From positions 4,137 to 68,136 of the forward strand of contig DASRTE010000192.1 of the NCBI GenBank assembly GCA_035656095.1: 64,000 nucleotides of DNA, in the 5' to 3' direction. Both the position numbers and the translations under genes were made by a program. This stretch comes from DASRTE01 sp035656095. GTDB taxonomy: Bacteria; Actinomycetota; Actinomycetes; Jiangellales; Jiangellaceae. Positions 43,937-53,218 of the stretch are shown here, one piece after another. The notes beneath the pieces were generated by a model, which was given only the letters and a program-made list of their open reading frames with translations, searched no databases and was not told where the DNA came from. Each line of letters starts with the position of its first letter. Position 1 is the stretch's first letter.

Positions 43937-44524
43937 ATGGACTCGATCGCCTATGCCATCTCGGGCGGTTGGGCGGCGGGGATCAGCGCCTACGCCACGG
44001 TGCTCGTCGTCGGCCTCGTCGGCCGGGCCGGGCTCGCGGACACGCCGGATGCCCTGCAGCGAACCGATGTCCTCGTGCTGGTCGGCGTCCTCACCGCGAT
44101 CGAGTTCGTCGCCGACAAGGTGTCGTACATCGACAGCCTCTGGGACTCCGTGCACACGGTGGTCCGTCCTGTCGTCGCTGCCGTGCTCGGACTGCTCATC
44201 GCCGGTGACGCCTCGACACTCGAACAGGCGCTCACCGCCAGCCTGTCCGGCGGCCTGGCACTGCTCTCCCACGCCGGCAAGGCAGGCATCCGCCTCGCGG
44301 TCAACACCTCGCCGGAGCCGGCGTCGAACATCGGCGTCAGCGTCGCCGAGGACATCTCACTGGTCGGTGTCCTCCTGCTCGCCACCGAGTACCCCTGGCT
44401 GGCGGCAGGAATCGCGCTCGTCCTGCTGGCGGCCAGCCTCGGGCTGGCCATCTGGTTGCTCAAACGCATCCGTTGCGGGTGGCACCGGCTGCGCGACAGG
44501 TACTTCTCCGCCGTCAGTGAGTGA
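43937..44524 (+). CDS. DUF4126 family membrane protein
   Basis: A 195-residue membrane protein: GWAAGISAYATVLVVGLVGR at the N-terminus is the DUF4126 hallmark, LGLLIAGDASTLEQALTASLSG is in the middle and a last hydrophobic helix (AAGIALVLLAASLGLAIWLL) precedes a basic tail. The family has no assigned function. GGAGGCGGAGG precedes the ATG; GTG 43931 is 2 codons upstream. It is followed 51 bp on by the phytoene-desaturase-like gene. Confidence 0.85.
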   Translation: MDSIAYAISGGWAAGISAYATVLVVGLVGRAGLADTPDALQRTDVLVLVGVLTAIEFVADKVSYIDSLWDSVHTVVRPVVAAVLGLLIAGDASTLEQALTASLSGGLALLSHAGKAGIRLAVNTSPEPASNIGVSVAEDISLVGVLLLATEYPWLAAGIALVLLAASLGLAIWLLKRIRCGWHRLRDRYFSAVSE

Positions 44525-44575
44525 GTAACCCGGCGACACGTCGGGGCATCAGACATCGGCGACGGAGGAGCACGG

Positions 44576-46057
44576 ATGGCTCGGGTCGTGGTCGTCGGCG
44601 CGGGCATCGGCGGTCTAGTCGCCGCCGCTCGACTCGCGGACTTCGGTCACGCGGTCACGGTGCTCGAGCAGGCCGCGTCCGTCGGCGGACAGGTCGGTGC
44701 GTACTCCCGGGACGGCTTCTCGTTCGACACGGGCCCGACGACGCTGACCCTCCCGGCGGTGTACCGGGACCTGTTCCGCGCGACAGGTCGGCCGCTCGAA
44801 CGTGAGCTCGACCTGGTCGCCGTAGACCCGGCCTGGCACCTCCGGTTCGCCGACGGTGTCGAGCTCGACCTGCCCAACGCCAGCCGGGCCGGCACGCTGC
44901 GTGCGCTGGACCAGGCCTTCGGGTCGGGATCGGCAGCCCAGTGGGACGCGGTGCTTCGGCACGGGGAACGGATCTGGCGCGCCGTGCGCCGGCGCATCGT
45001 GGAGTCGGCCCGCTCGGACGGCCTCGGCCGGCGCCGGGCCCTCGGCGCCGGCCGGTCACTGCGAGCGTCGGCCGAGCGGTCCTTGGCCGACGCCAGGCTG
45101 CGGACCCTGCTCGAGGGCCATGCCGTCCACGCCGGGCTCGACCCGCGGCAGGCGTCCGACGTGCTCACGGTCGTCCCCTACGTGGAGCACACCTTCGGCA
45201 CGTGGTACGTGCCCGGCGGGCTGCGCCGCCTGGTCGAGGCCGTGGCCGAGCGTGCCGCCACCCGCGGTGCGCGGATACGGACGTCCGCCGACGTGGTGCA
45301 GGTGCTCGTCACCCATGGTCGGGCGACAGGTGTGCGGCTGGAGGGCGGCGAGATCGTTCCCGCCGACCTCGTTGTGACCGATGTGCAGGCCGCCCAGGTG
45401 TACGCCGCACTGCTGGGCCCGTCCGTGGCGCGCCGGGAACGTCGCCGGTCCGCACGGTCCGTCCTCCCGCCCTCGTTCTTCACGATCTTGCTCGCGTTGC
45501 GCGGACGTACCCCGTCGTTGCGCCACCGGACGGTCCTGTTCCCCGACGACGTCGATGCCGAGTTGAATGCCGTGTTCGGGCAAGACGCGCGACCCGCGGA
45601 CGACCCGACGATCTACGTGTCCGCCCACGACGACCCGGCGATGCGACCCGCCGCCGACACCGAGGCGTGGACGGTCCAGGTACGCGCACCCCGGCACGGA
45701 CCGGGTCCGCGGGGCTCCGACGCCTTCGGCGCGGTCGACTGGACGGCCGACGGCCTGGCCGACCGGTACGCCGGCCGGGTGCTGGCGGCGCTCGCCGCGC
45801 GCGGGATGGACGTACGCGGGCGGGTGCTCTGGCGGGTCGTGCGAACGCCGCATGACCTGGAGCGCGAGACCCGCTCCCCAGGCGGATCAACCGTGGGGCC
45901 GAGCCTGGCCGAGCTGCAGGGGCCGGCGAGGCGTCCGGCCAACCGCTCCTCGGTACGTGGACTGTTCCTGGTGGGCGGGTCGACCCGACCGGGCGGTGGA
46001 CTGGCGTTCGTGGGTCTGTCTGCTGCGGCCGTGGCCGACATGGTGGGGCGAGCCTGA
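44576..46057 (+). CDS. Phytoene desaturase / CrtI-like FAD-dependent oxidoreductase
   Basis: A 493-residue flavoprotein. VVVVGAGIGGLVAAARLADF is the dinucleotide-binding motif, SFDTGPTTLTLP and YVPGGLRRLVEAVAERAATR are the CrtI-type conserved parts, and GLFLVGGSTRPGGGLAFVGL is the C-terminal signature (GSTHPGGG type). It probably desaturates a polyprenyl or carotenoid precursor. The polyprenyl synthase gene 1.7 kb away fits, but no phytoene synthase is present in the window, so a carotenoid role is unproven. GGAGGAG precedes ATG. Confidence 0.87.
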   Translation: MARVVVVGAGIGGLVAAARLADFGHAVTVLEQAASVGGQVGAYSRDGFSFDTGPTTLTLPAVYRDLFRATGRPLERELDLVAVDPAWHLRFADGVELDLPNASRAGTLRALDQAFGSGSAAQWDAVLRHGERIWRAVRRRIVESARSDGLGRRRALGAGRSLRASAERSLADARLRTLLEGHAVHAGLDPRQASDVLTVVPYVEHTFGTWYVPGGLRRLVEAVAERAATRGARIRTSADVVQVLVTHGRATGVRLEGGEIVPADLVVTDVQAAQVYAALLGPSVARRERRRSARSVLPPSFFTILLALRGRTPSLRHRTVLFPDDVDAELNAVFGQDARPADDPTIYVSAHDDPAMRPAADTEAWTVQVRAPRHGPGPRGSDAFGAVDWTADGLADRYAGRVLAALAARGMDVRGRVLWRVVRTPHDLERETRSPGGSTVGPSLAELQGPARRPANRSSVRGLFLVGGSTRPGGGLAFVGLSAAAVADMVGRA

Positions 46058-46060
46058 GAC

Positions 46061-46687
46061 TCAGGCCCAGGACCAGCGAACGACCACGGACACCGAGACC
46101 TCCTGCAGCCCGCCCTCCACCGCGAAGTCGGCCTCCGATGCGGCCAGGGCCATGCTGCGCGGGAGCGGGACCGCGCCGCCGCCGGTCTCCTCGACGGCCG
46201 AAACCTCGCCGAGCACGCGCCCGCCGAGCGCCGCGTACGTCTCGGCCTTCGCCCTGGCGTCGGCGAAGGCCGCTTCCCGGGCAGCGGCCAGCAGGCCGGA
46301 CGGGTCGGAGTGGGAGAAGGTCAGGCCGGACAGCCGCGCGGTCTCGCCACCGCGGGCGAGCGCCTCCTGGACGACGGTCCCGGCTGCACCGACGTCGCGG
46401 ACCGTCGCCGACAGGCCGAGCCGGGCGACGTAGCCCTGCGGGCGGCCGCCCGATCCGTGGTCGACGTGAACCGACGTGTCCGTCGTCCGTAGGTCGGTGG
46501 CCCGGACTCCGGCGGACGTCAGCGCCTCGCGCATGCTCGCCAGCCCGGCCGTGGCGTCGGCCAGGGCGGATTGGACCGCGACTGCGCTGGCCTCGGCCGC
46601 CAGGTCGATGCGGACGACGTCGGGCGGGGCACCGGCCCGACCGGTGCCGACGACCGTCACGCCGGCGATGTCAGCTCTGTCCGTCAC
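46061..46687 (-). CDS. SIMPL (DUF541) domain protein
   Basis: A 208-residue protein with the SIMPL domain: ADIAGVTVVGTGRAGAPPDV, DLRTTDTSVHVDHGS, and a C-terminal GGGAVPLPRSMALAASEADFAVEG. Many relatives are periplasmic; here no signal peptide is present, so it is probably cytoplasmic. Function unknown, with links to oxidative stress in other bacteria. Its ATG overlaps the metF stop by 4 bp. Confidence 0.85.
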   Translation of the reverse strand: MTDRADIAGVTVVGTGRAGAPPDVVRIDLAAEASAVAVQSALADATAGLASMREALTSAGVRATDLRTTDTSVHVDHGSGGRPQGYVARLGLSATVRDVGAAGTVVQEALARGGETARLSGLTFSHSDPSGLLAAAREAAFADARAKAETYAALGGRVLGEVSAVEETGGGAVPLPRSMALAASEADFAVEGGLQEVSVSVVVRWSWA

Positions 46688-47682
46688 GGTGCCGACTGTG
46701 CCCCATCCGGGATCGGCGCGCCGCTCGAACTGCCCGCGCCGGCACCCACCGGTTGCGCATCAGCCGCGCCCCGTCCGGGCAGGCCGAGAGCACGATAGAT
46801 CTCGCTGGTGGCGGTCGACCGGTTCAGCGTGTAGAAGTGCAGGCCCGGCGCTCCCCCGGCGAGCAACTCCTCGCACAGCACCGTCGCGATCTCCACCCCG
46901 ACCCGGCGGACCGCCTCGGGATCGTCCTCGACGGCGCGCAAGCGGCGCACCAGCGGCGCCGGGAGGCTGGCACCGGACAGCAGGGCGAAGCGTTCGATCT
47001 GCCTGACGTCGGTGACCGGCATGATGCCGGGCACCACCGGGATCGTGCAGCCGTACGCCTCGGCCCGCTGGACCATCGCGAAGTAGTCGTCGGCGCCGAA
47101 GAAGAACTGCGTCACCGCGAAGTCGGCACCTGCCGCTGCCTTGGCCGCCAGGATCCGCGCATCGTGGTCGAGCGAGGGCGACTCCGGGTGCCGGTCGGGG
47201 AACGCCGCGACACCGACACAGAAGTCCCCCAGCTGGCGCACGAGGCGGACGAGCTCGTCGGCGTGGTCGAGGCCGTTCGGATGTGCCTGCCACTCGGCGC
47301 CCGGGCCTCCCGGCGGGTCGCCGCGCAGAGCGAGGATGTTGCGGATCCCCGCATCGGCATAGGCGCCCACGACATGGCGCAACTCGGCGCGGGTCGAGCC
47401 CACGCAGGTCAGATGCCCCACGGCGGTCAGGGTGGTCTCCGCGCTGATCCGGCCCACCACTCGAACCGTCCGGTCCCGGGTACTTCCGCCGGCCCCGTAC
47501 GTGACCGAGACGAACGTCGGCGCAAGGGACTCCAGCTCGCGGATCGCCTGCCACAACAGGGTCTCGCCCTGGTCGGTCTTCGGCGGGAAGAACTCGAAGG
47601 AGAACGAGCGGCCACCGGACGCGATCAGGTCGCGGATGGTTTTCGCGCCACCCGGCATCGTCGACGGCAGTCCCAGCGTCAC
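46684..47682 (-). CDS. metF: 5,10-methylenetetrahydrofolate reductase
   Basis: A 332-residue FAD-dependent reductase making 5-methyl-THF for methionine synthesis. SFEFFPPKTDQGE gives the conserved FFPPK, VTYGAGGSTRDRT the second motif and ILALRGDPPGG the folate-binding loop. QFFFGADDYF and VPGIMPVTDVRQIERF follow as in MetF. The last 25 residues are a Pro/Gly-rich tail outside the barrel. GTG 47682 has TAGCCT 6 nt upstream (leaderless). It is operonic with the SIMPL gene. Confidence 0.95.
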   Translation of the reverse strand: MTLGLPSTMPGGAKTIRDLIASGGRSFSFEFFPPKTDQGETLLWQAIRELESLAPTFVSVTYGAGGSTRDRTVRVVGRISAETTLTAVGHLTCVGSTRAELRHVVGAYADAGIRNILALRGDPPGGPGAEWQAHPNGLDHADELVRLVRQLGDFCVGVAAFPDRHPESPSLDHDARILAAKAAAGADFAVTQFFFGADDYFAMVQRAEAYGCTIPVVPGIMPVTDVRQIERFALLSGASLPAPLVRRLRAVEDDPEAVRRVGVEIATVLCEELLAGGAPGLHFYTLNRSTATSEIYRALGLPGRGAADAQPVGAGAGSSSGAPIPDGAQSAP

Positions 47683-47688
47683 CGCACC

Positions 47689-47694
47689 AGGCTA
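47689..47694 (-). promoter_or_regulatory. -10 box TAGCCT of metF (leaderless)
   Basis: TAGCCT lies exactly 6 nt before the GTG start on the minus strand. Confidence 0.55.
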
Positions 47695-47750
47695 CGGGCC
47701 GCCGGCGCCGTGGGCGACCCGGCGCTGGCACCGCGTGCGCGGCGCGCGCG

Positions 47751-47756
47751 TAGGGT
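47751..47756 (+). promoter_or_regulatory. -10 box TAGGGT of the polyprenyl synthase gene
   Basis: TAGGGT with 8 nt to GTG 47765, suggesting a leaderless or 1-2-nt leader mRNA. It lies 57 bp from the metF -10 on the other strand. Confidence 0.5.
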
Positions 47757-47764
47757 TCGGCAGC

Positions 47765-48847
47765 GTGCCGGCCGCCGTCGACGATCCCGTCCGCACCCTG
47801 CGGTCACGCGTCCAGCGCGTTCTCGACGGGTTCCTGGACCGCCAGCGGGAGATCCTGCGGTCCGAGAGTGCTGACCTACTCCCCCTCGTCGACGCGACAG
47901 CCGACCTGCTGGCCGGCGGCAAGCGGCTGCGCCCGGCGTTCTGCTACTGGGGGTGGAGGGGTGCCGGCGCGCCCGACCAGCCGGCAGTCGTCTCGGCGTC
48001 CGCCTGCCTGGAGCTCTTCCACGCAGCGGCCCTCGTGCACGACGACCTGATGGACAGGTCGGACACCCGCCGCGGGATGCCGTCGGCGCACCGCCGCTTC
48101 GCCGCGCTGCACTCGGAAGCCGGCTGGCACGGAGACCCGGAGCGCTTCGGCAATGCCGCTGCTCTCCTGCTCGGGGACCTCTGCCTCGGGTGGAGTGACG
48201 AACTCCTGCACGCTTCCGGGCTTTCCGACCAGGCCATGCGACGCGGGCGCCCGGTGTTCGAGCGAATGCGGACCGAGCTCATGGGCGGCCAGTACCTCGA
48301 CATGCTCGAGCAGGCGACGGGCGGACTGTGGCTTGCCGGCCAGGCCGAGCGGGCCCAGCTCGTGATCCGCTACAAGAGCGCGAAGTACTCCGTCGAGCAT
48401 CCTTTGCTGCTCGGCGGGACGCTGGCCGGCGCGAGCCCACGGGTGCTGACGGCGTACTCCGACTACGGGCTGGCGCTCGGGGAGGCCTTCCAGCTGCGTG
48501 ACGACGTGCTCGGCGTCTTCGGCGACCCGGTCCAGACCGGGAAGCCCGCCGGCGACGACCTGCGCGAGGGCAAGCGGACGCTGCTGGTCGCCTACGCCCA
48601 CGAACGCGCCTCACCCAGCCAGGCATCCGAGGTCGAGGCGTTGCTCGGCGACCGCGAGCTCGACGGCGCCGGCATCGACAGACTCCGCGAGATCATCGTG
48701 TCCACCGATGCGCTGGCGCGGGTGGAGCGCCTGGTGGCCGACCTGGTGGATCGCGCGACAGCGGCGCTCGACGCCGCCGACATCGCGGCCGAGGCGCGAA
48801 CGGCGCTCAGGGCGCTGATCACTGCCGCCACCGTCCGCTCCGGCTGA
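47765..48847 (+). CDS. Polyprenyl (geranylgeranyl) diphosphate synthase
   Basis: A 360-residue trans-prenyltransferase. GGKRLRPAFCYWG is near residue 52, the first Asp-rich motif VHDDLMDRSD (about residues 92-101) and the second LRDDVLGVFGD (about 246-256) bind the Mg-diphosphate. KPAGDDLREGKRT is the usual C-terminal loop. It condenses isopentenyl diphosphate with allylic diphosphates; chain length is not decidable by eye. It could supply the CrtI-like enzyme or quinone tails. Confidence 0.92.
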   Translation: MPAAVDDPVRTLRSRVQRVLDGFLDRQREILRSESADLLPLVDATADLLAGGKRLRPAFCYWGWRGAGAPDQPAVVSASACLELFHAAALVHDDLMDRSDTRRGMPSAHRRFAALHSEAGWHGDPERFGNAAALLLGDLCLGWSDELLHASGLSDQAMRRGRPVFERMRTELMGGQYLDMLEQATGGLWLAGQAERAQLVIRYKSAKYSVEHPLLLGGTLAGASPRVLTAYSDYGLALGEAFQLRDDVLGVFGDPVQTGKPAGDDLREGKRTLLVAYAHERASPSQASEVEALLGDRELDGAGIDRLREIIVSTDALARVERLVADLVDRATAALDAADIAAEARTALRALITAATVRSG

Positions 48848-48924
48848 CGTCGACGCCACCCCGACTCCGTTCCCGCCGATCCGCGGCGTTCGTGTCGGTT
48901 TTTCGACCCCCTGGCGGCGGTCCG

Positions 48925-48930
48925 TACACT
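48925..48930 (+). promoter_or_regulatory. -10 box TACACT of the PASTA kinase gene (leaderless)
   Basis: TACACT with 6 nt to GTG 48937. This decides the start against an in-frame ATG 45 bp upstream that lies before the promoter. Confidence 0.6.
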
Positions 48931-48936
48931 CCCCTC

Positions 48937-50862
48937 GTGGACACGCATGTCTACGACGCGCCGGTGGGCCGTTTCCTCGATGGCCGCTACCGCGTCGAGG
49001 CGACGCTCGCGCGTGGCGGCATGGCGACCGTCTACCGTGCGCTCGACACCCGGCTGGACCGGGTCGTCGCCCTCAAGGTCATGCATCCGGAGCTTGCCGT
49101 CGACGACGAGTTCGTCGCGCGGTTCATCGGCGAGGCGCGCTCCGCGGCACAGCTGGCCCATCCCGCCGTCGTGGCCGTCTTCGACCAGGGCGAGGACGAC
49201 GGCGCGGTGTTCCTGGCGATGGAGTACGTCGGGGGCCGCACGCTGCGCCAGGTCCTGCGCGACCGTGGCCGACTGGCACCGGACCACGCGCTCGATCTGA
49301 TCGAGCCGGTGCTCGCCGCCCTCGGCGCAGCGCACGCGGCCGGAATCGTCCACCGTGACGTCAAGCCCGAGAACGTGCTGGTCGGCGACGACGGCCGGGT
49401 CAAGGTGGCTGACTTCGGCCTGGCCCGTGCTCTCAGCGACGCCTCGACGGCGACCCGTGGTCTGCTGCTCGGCACCGTCAACTACATCTCTCCCGAGCAG
49501 GCGCTCGGCGAAGGAGCGACACCACGCTCCGACGTCTACTCCGCCGGCGTGATGCTCTACGAGATGCTGACCGGCGTGGCACCGCACACGGGGGCCACCG
49601 ACTTCGTCGTGGTCCGCAGCCACATCGAGAACGACGTCCCCGCACCGTCCTCGGTCCAGCCCGGCGTGCCGCGCTCCGTCGACGGACTGGTCAGGCGCGC
49701 GACCGCGCGCGATCCGATGCAGCGCTTCGGCGATGCCGCCGAGTTCACCGATGCCGTCCGCAGCGCCCGGGGCCCGGCTGTGCCCGGACTCGAGCCGCGC
49801 GACGTCGCGGGTGTGACGGTCGCCGAGGCATTGACGGCGGCTGCCGCGCCTGCTGACACGGCCCGCCGGACCAACCATACGACGGTCATCCCACCGGCTC
49901 CTGGGCCCGTTCGGAGGCCGGCCGGACGCGAGGCGGGCCACGCGGCCGGCCGCCGACAGGCAAAGCCGCGCAGGCCGTGGCGCGGGCCCCTGGCGTTCAC
50001 GCTGGTCCTGCTGCTCGCACTCGCCGCCGCTGTGGCGGCGTGGTGGTACGGAACCGGTCGCTACACGGCGACTCCGTCTCTTCTCAACGTCACCGTGGCC
50101 GAAGCGCGCGTCATCGCCGAAGCCGAGGGGCTGACGGTCGTCGAGGCAGGCGAGCAGTACTCCGAGGTGGTGGCGGCGGGCCTGGTGGCAACGACCGAGC
50201 CGGGCCCGGGCGAGCGGATCCTGCGAGACGACCCGATCGAGCTGACGATCTCCCTGGGGCCCGAACGGTACGAGGTGCCAGAGCTTGTCGGCCTGACCCG
50301 GGAGGAAGCCGAGCAGGCGCTCGCCGATGCACACGTCGGGCTCGGAGAGGTCGACGAGGCGTTCGACGAGGAGGTACCGAAGAACGTCGTGATCTCGCAG
50401 GGCGTCGACGCAGCCGAGCTCGTCCGCCGCGACGCGACGGTCTCGATCACCGTCAGCAAGGGACGTGAGGCCATCGCGATCGAGGACTTCACCGGCCGGC
50501 CGGCGGCCGAAGCCGAGCAGGCCCTGTCCGATGCCGGCTTCGAGGTCTCGGTGCAGCAGACGTTCGACGACGAGGTTCCGGCCGGCGTGGTGATTCGGCA
50601 GGAACCGTCCAGTGGCACCGGCTATCGCGGCGACCAGGTCCAGCTCGAGGTCTCCACGGGTTCGAGGGACGGCAAGATCGAGGTGCCGTCCGTCGTGGGC
50701 ATGCACGTGGACCAGGCGCGGCAGGTGCTCGAGGAGCTCGGCTTCCGCGTGCAGGTGAGGGGCGGCATCTTCGGAGGTCGGCAGGTGCAGAGCCAGAACC
50801 CCGAGGCCGGCCAGGTCCGCGAACGCGGCACCGTCGTCCGGCTCAACCTCTCCTGGTTTTGA
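48937..50862 (+). CDS. Serine/threonine protein kinase with PASTA domains (PknB-like)
   Basis: A 641-residue transmembrane kinase. Kinase domain: glycine loop LARGGMATVYRA, Lys47 in VVALKV, HRDVKPEN with Asp141, and DFG at 159-161. A juxtamembrane Pro/Arg-rich linker leads to one membrane helix (about residues 350-371), then four PASTA repeats (VPELVGLTREEAEQALADA and similar), which bind muropeptides outside the cell. It likely coordinates cell-wall growth. Two further genes follow, each overlapping by 4 bp, so the AP endonuclease and EamA transporter share the transcript. Confidence 0.94.
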   Translation: MDTHVYDAPVGRFLDGRYRVEATLARGGMATVYRALDTRLDRVVALKVMHPELAVDDEFVARFIGEARSAAQLAHPAVVAVFDQGEDDGAVFLAMEYVGGRTLRQVLRDRGRLAPDHALDLIEPVLAALGAAHAAGIVHRDVKPENVLVGDDGRVKVADFGLARALSDASTATRGLLLGTVNYISPEQALGEGATPRSDVYSAGVMLYEMLTGVAPHTGATDFVVVRSHIENDVPAPSSVQPGVPRSVDGLVRRATARDPMQRFGDAAEFTDAVRSARGPAVPGLEPRDVAGVTVAEALTAAAAPADTARRTNHTTVIPPAPGPVRRPAGREAGHAAGRRQAKPRRPWRGPLAFTLVLLLALAAAVAAWWYGTGRYTATPSLLNVTVAEARVIAEAEGLTVVEAGEQYSEVVAAGLVATTEPGPGERILRDDPIELTISLGPERYEVPELVGLTREEAEQALADAHVGLGEVDEAFDEEVPKNVVISQGVDAAELVRRDATVSITVSKGREAIAIEDFTGRPAAEAEQALSDAGFEVSVQQTFDDEVPAGVVIRQEPSSGTGYRGDQVQLEVSTGSRDGKIEVPSVVGMHVDQARQVLEELGFRVQVRGGIFGGRQVQSQNPEAGQVRERGTVVRLNLSWF

Positions 50863-51710
50863 CCGCCTCGCCGGCCGCGCTCGGGACGCACCTGTCGCTG
50901 CACGGCGATCTCGCCGGTGTTCCCGCGCGAGCGGCCGCGATGGGCGCACAGGCAGTGCAACTCTTTCTCGGCAACCCGCGCGGCTGGGCGACGCCGGCCG
51001 GCCTGCCGGCCGCTGACGCCGCCTTCCGCGAGGCGGCCGCCGACCGTGGTCTGCTCGTGCTGGTGCACTCCGCCTATCTGGTCAACCTCGCCTCCCCGAC
51101 CGCCCTGACCTATGAACGTTCGGTCACCAGCGTCGCGCACGCGCTCGCGCGCGGGACGGCCGTCGGTGCGGTCGGCGTCGTCGTCCACACCGGCTCCTAC
51201 GTGACCGACGGTGGGCGCGATACGGCGATGCGGCAGGTTCGGCAGGCCCTGCTGCCGATGCTCGACGTGCTTCCCGACGCCGCTCCGGACCTCCTGTTGG
51301 AGCCGACCGCGGGGCAGGGCAGATCGCTGGCCGCCCGGGTCGACGACCTCGAGGCGTACCTGGACGCGCTCGACCGGCACCCGAGGGTGCGGATCTGCCT
51401 GGACACCTGCCATGCCTTCGTGGCCGGCCACGACCTGGCGGCCGGCGGCATGACCGTGATGCTGGACCACCTGGTCACGGTCACCGGTGCCGGCCGGCTG
51501 GCCGCCGTCCACGCGAACGACTCCGCACACGGCTGCGGCTCCTTCCGGGACCGGCACGAGCGCATCGGCCGGGGCCGCATCGGCCTCGAGCCCTTCCGTG
51601 ACCTGCTCGCACATCCGGCCGTCACCGGGCTTCCTGTCGTTCTGGAGACGCCGGGTGGATCGGTTGCCCACGCCGAGGACATCGGCCTGCTCGACAGCCT
51701 TCGCCCATGA
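50859..51710 (+). CDS. nfo: Deoxyribonuclease IV (AP endonuclease family 2)
   Basis: A 283-residue TIM-barrel enzyme using three metals to cut DNA 5' to abasic sites. LGTHLSLHGDLAGVPARAAA has the first His, VVVHTGSY and LLLEPTAGQG the next, RICLDTCHAFVAGHDL the central DTCH, and AVHANDS and HERIGRGRIGL the remaining ligands. The start is a TTG at 50859 overlapping the kinase stop (TTGA), an unusual start for this window. The family-typical N-terminus begins right there, which supports it. Confidence 0.9.
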   Translation: MTASPAALGTHLSLHGDLAGVPARAAAMGAQAVQLFLGNPRGWATPAGLPAADAAFREAAADRGLLVLVHSAYLVNLASPTALTYERSVTSVAHALARGTAVGAVGVVVHTGSYVTDGGRDTAMRQVRQALLPMLDVLPDAAPDLLLEPTAGQGRSLAARVDDLEAYLDALDRHPRVRICLDTCHAFVAGHDLAAGGMTVMLDHLVTVTGAGRLAAVHANDSAHGCGSFRDRHERIGRGRIGLEPFRDLLAHPAVTGLPVVLETPGGSVAHAEDIGLLDSLRP

Positions 51711-52606
51711 GCACGGGCGAGTCGCCGCGGACGTCGGCGCTGGCGACGCTGGCGCTGCTCTCGGTGACGGCGACGTGGGGGTCCACGTTCTTCCTCATCA
51801 AGGATCTGCTCGACAGGGTGCCGGTGGCCGACTTCCTGGCCGTGCGCTTCACCGTCGCGGCGGCGGCGCTGTTCCTGGTCGCGCCACGGGCGGTCGGCCG
51901 ACTCTCGCCGCTTGCCCGCCGCCGCGGCGTGGTGCTCGGGCTCGTGTACGGCGCAGCCCAGCTGCTGCAGACCGCCGGGCTCGGCCAGACCTCCGCCTCC
52001 GTGTCGGGCTTCGTGACCGGGATGTACGTCGTCATGACACCGCTGTTCGCGGCGCTGCTGTTCCGGACCCGGGTCGACCGCACGGCATGGATCGCCGTCG
52101 GGCTGGCCACGGGCGGGCTGGCATTGCTGTCCCTGCAGGGGCTGGTGTTCGGCCTCGGTGAGTCGCTGACGCTCGCCGCCGCGGCGCTGTACGCCCTGCA
52201 CATCGTCGGTCTCGGCGCATGGTCTGCGCCGGCGGATGCACTGGGGCTCTCGGTGCTGCAGATCGCCGTCATCGCGGCCGTCTGCTGGGCAGGGGCCATC
52301 CCGGGCGGAGTCGTGCTGCCGGCGAGTGGACCCGACTGGGCCTCGATGCTCTACATGGCGCTGGTCGCGGGCGCGTTCGCCCTCCTCGCGCAGACCTGGG
52401 CGCAGGCACACATGTCCGCGACGCGCGCCGCCGTCGTCATGACCATGGAGCCGGTGTTCGCGGCGGGCTTCGCGGTCGCCTTCGGAGGCGAGAGCCTGAC
52501 CGTACGGATGGTGGCCGGCGGCGCCCTGGTCGTGGCGGCGATGTACCTGAGCGAGCTCGGCCCGCGCCACGGCCGGGACGCGGAGGTGACCCACCTGGTC
52601 ACCTGA
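51707..52606 (+). CDS. DMT/EamA family transporter
   Basis: A 299-residue membrane protein with ten helices in two EamA repeats; ATWGSTFFLIKDLLDRVPVA in the first and MSATRAAVVMTMEPVFAAGF in the second are the usual signatures. Substrate unknown (metabolite or amino-acid exporters are typical). ATG overlaps the nfo stop by 4 bp. Confidence 0.88.
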   Translation: MSTGESPRTSALATLALLSVTATWGSTFFLIKDLLDRVPVADFLAVRFTVAAAALFLVAPRAVGRLSPLARRRGVVLGLVYGAAQLLQTAGLGQTSASVSGFVTGMYVVMTPLFAALLFRTRVDRTAWIAVGLATGGLALLSLQGLVFGLGESLTLAAAALYALHIVGLGAWSAPADALGLSVLQIAVIAAVCWAGAIPGGVVLPASGPDWASMLYMALVAGAFALLAQTWAQAHMSATRAAVVMTMEPVFAAGFAVAFGGESLTVRMVAGGALVVAAMYLSELGPRHGRDAEVTHLVT

Positions 52607-52648
52607 GCGGGTTGTCGCATCGGGAGCCCGACGTGCGGGTCTTCGCCG

Positions 52649-53020
52649 CTACGCCCGGGGCGGTATCTGCTGGACGGCCCAGCCGTTGCCGTCGGGATCG
52701 CTGAAGAAGACGAACGAGCCCCACGGGAACTCCTGGACGTCGCTGACATCCACGCCGCGCTCGAGGAGTTCCGCGCGCGCGGCATGGATGTCCGAGACCA
52801 CCAGCTGCATGCCCTTGACCGAGCCCGGCGGTGCATCCACGATGCCGGTCCCGAGCGCGATCGAACACGCTGATCCGGGAGGCGTGAGCTGAACGAACCG
52901 AACCTCATCGCTGACCCGGTGGTCGTGGTCGGCGTTGAAGCCGGCCCGCTCGGTGTAGAAGGTCTTCGCCCTGTCCACATCGGAGACGGGAACCGCCACC
53001 AGTTCGAGCTTCCAATCCAT
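52649..53020 (-). CDS. VOC family protein
   Basis: A 123-residue glyoxalase-like protein: WKLELVAVPVSDVDRAKTFY at the N-terminus, FVQLTPPGSACSIALGTGIV, and the C-terminal GSFVFFSDPDGNGWAVQQIP with the conserved D-P-D-G-N. Third VOC gene in the window. ATG 53020 begins with the conserved strand. It is convergent with the EamA gene and divergent from the MBL operon. Confidence 0.88.
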   Translation of the reverse strand: MDWKLELVAVPVSDVDRAKTFYTERAGFNADHDHRVSDEVRFVQLTPPGSACSIALGTGIVDAPPGSVKGMQLVVSDIHAARAELLERGVDVSDVQEFPWGSFVFFSDPDGNGWAVQQIPPRA

Positions 53021-53153
53021 GACGCGCCTTCCGTTCGGCTGATCGTGACGGTCGACGGCCCGAGGGGCCGGCGGCGAGACGACGCTATCGACAGCGACCG
53101 ACATCCCGAGAGATCCACAGTGGCACGAGGCGGTGCCGCAGGGAAAAAGAAAG

Positions 53154-53181
53154 TTGACACGACATACATGTCGTGTAATCT
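53154..53181 (+). promoter_or_regulatory. Promoter with overlapping perfect operator of the MBL/MarR operon
   Basis: -35 TTGACA at 53154-53159 and -10 TAATCT at 53176-53181 (16 bp). The palindrome ACACGACATACATGTCGTGT (53157-53176; 9-bp arms) fills the spacer. The MarR-family protein encoded in the operon is the obvious candidate to bind it and repress itself. Confidence 0.8.
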
Positions 53182-53218
53182 ATCTTCCCACCATCAACCG
53201 ACTCAGAAGGCACTGACG